Shown: positions 63,892 through 64,000 of the stretch, piece after piece | How the letters are laid out: each line of letters opens with the position of its first letter | How positions within the stretch are numbered: the first letter of the stretch is position 1 | Assembly (NCBI RefSeq): GCF_003987175.1 | Contig: NZ_PIPM01000007.1 | Span: 1 to 64,000 of the forward strand | Length of the DNA: 64,000 nt | Source of the DNA: Aliidiomarina sanyensis | Lineage (GTDB): Bacteria; Pseudomonadota; Gammaproteobacteria; Enterobacterales; Alteromonadaceae | Reading direction: 5' to 3' | The notes under the pieces: generated by a model | The model's input: the letters and a program-made list of their open reading frames with translations, nothing else | The model's database searches: none | Told to the model about the DNA's origin: nothing | Program-made: the position numbers and the translations under genes

Positions 63892-64000
63892 TTAAACGGA
63901 CTGAGTTGCCGCTTCGATCACGCGACGAAGTTCGTCTTCGGTAACATCAGAAAAAATGGCAGCAGCACCGCGAGCAGTGGGAAGGATAAACCGCATTTTT
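63892..64000 (-). CDS. 3' end of an unidentified gene (cut by the window edge)
   Basis: The last 108 bases on the minus strand are one open frame ending in TAA, coding for about 35 residues ending IEAATQSV. It enters from beyond the window and lies upstream of dam on the same strand. In many gammaproteobacteria damX precedes dam, but the visible tail does not clearly show a SPOR domain, so I leave it unnamed. Confidence 0.5.
   Translation of the reverse strand, partial: KMRFILPTARGAAAIFSDVTEDELRRVIEAATQSV

Noticed and set aside
1-64000. Insertion sequences, prophage, integrons, tRNA genes
   Set aside because: No transposase, phage gene, integrase other than XerC (at its usual core locus) or cloverleaf-like tRNA sequence was seen.

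Overview
The window looks like chromosome of a marine gammaproteobacterium of the Alteromonadales type, most likely an Idiomarina/Aliidiomarina-like organism. This is inferred from gene order (hemC-hemDX-hemY, lptM-lysA-dapF-DUF484-xerC-yigB-uvrD, rarD-yigI-recQ), many TonB-dependent receptors and peptidases, and moderate GC content. I see no insertion sequence, prophage, tRNA or CRISPR array.

Layout. Positions 1-115 hold the 3' end of a 5S rRNA and its terminator. A 335-bp array of palindromic repeats (139-473) follows and reaches the 3' end of a metalloprotease-like lipoprotein gene. Next come deaD with a long structured leader and sodC. On the minus strand, 4676-14127 is one run: hemC, a fused hemD-hemX, hemY, tamA and tamB (heme synthesis, then the TAM outer-membrane assembly machine). 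The divergent plus-strand run 14254-21208 is lptM, lysA, dapF, a DUF484 gene, xerC, a HAD phosphatase and uvrD. uvrD carries a clear LexA box. rarD-yigI (minus) and recQ (plus) follow.

Positions 24860-31747 hold a large Oar-like TonB receptor and then a cluster of a CstA-family transporter, a 92-aa protein ending in Cys-Cys, a small membrane protein on the opposite strand and an ArsA/Get3-like ATPase. Positions 31822-38455 hold a periplasmic tricorn-like protease, DUF502 and MAPEG membrane proteins, a class C beta-lactamase-fold hydrolase and a methyltransferase.

Positions 38601-49570 look like a catabolic module. It has a CrbS/CrbR (MxtR/ErdR)-like hybrid kinase and response regulator, a TonB receptor, a GntP-family permease, an AMP-forming acyl-CoA ligase and an exported MetX-fold alpha/beta hydrolase. 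The inferred route is outer-membrane uptake, periplasmic processing, inner-membrane transport and CoA activation of an unknown carboxylate. Together with the CstA/CC-tail/ArsA cluster it is the best candidate for an under-described system here.

Positions 49571-54080 hold a palindrome-rich intergenic region with a structured leader, a two-domain secreted protein and a GGDEF/EAL enzyme. The remainder (54130-64000) has a redoxin, a DsbD-like protein, a YhiN-type flavoprotein, a Sel1-repeat protein, a YfcC-family transporter, a DUF1439 lipoprotein, rsmJ, an ElaA-like acetyltransferase, dam, and the cut-off 3' end of one more gene.
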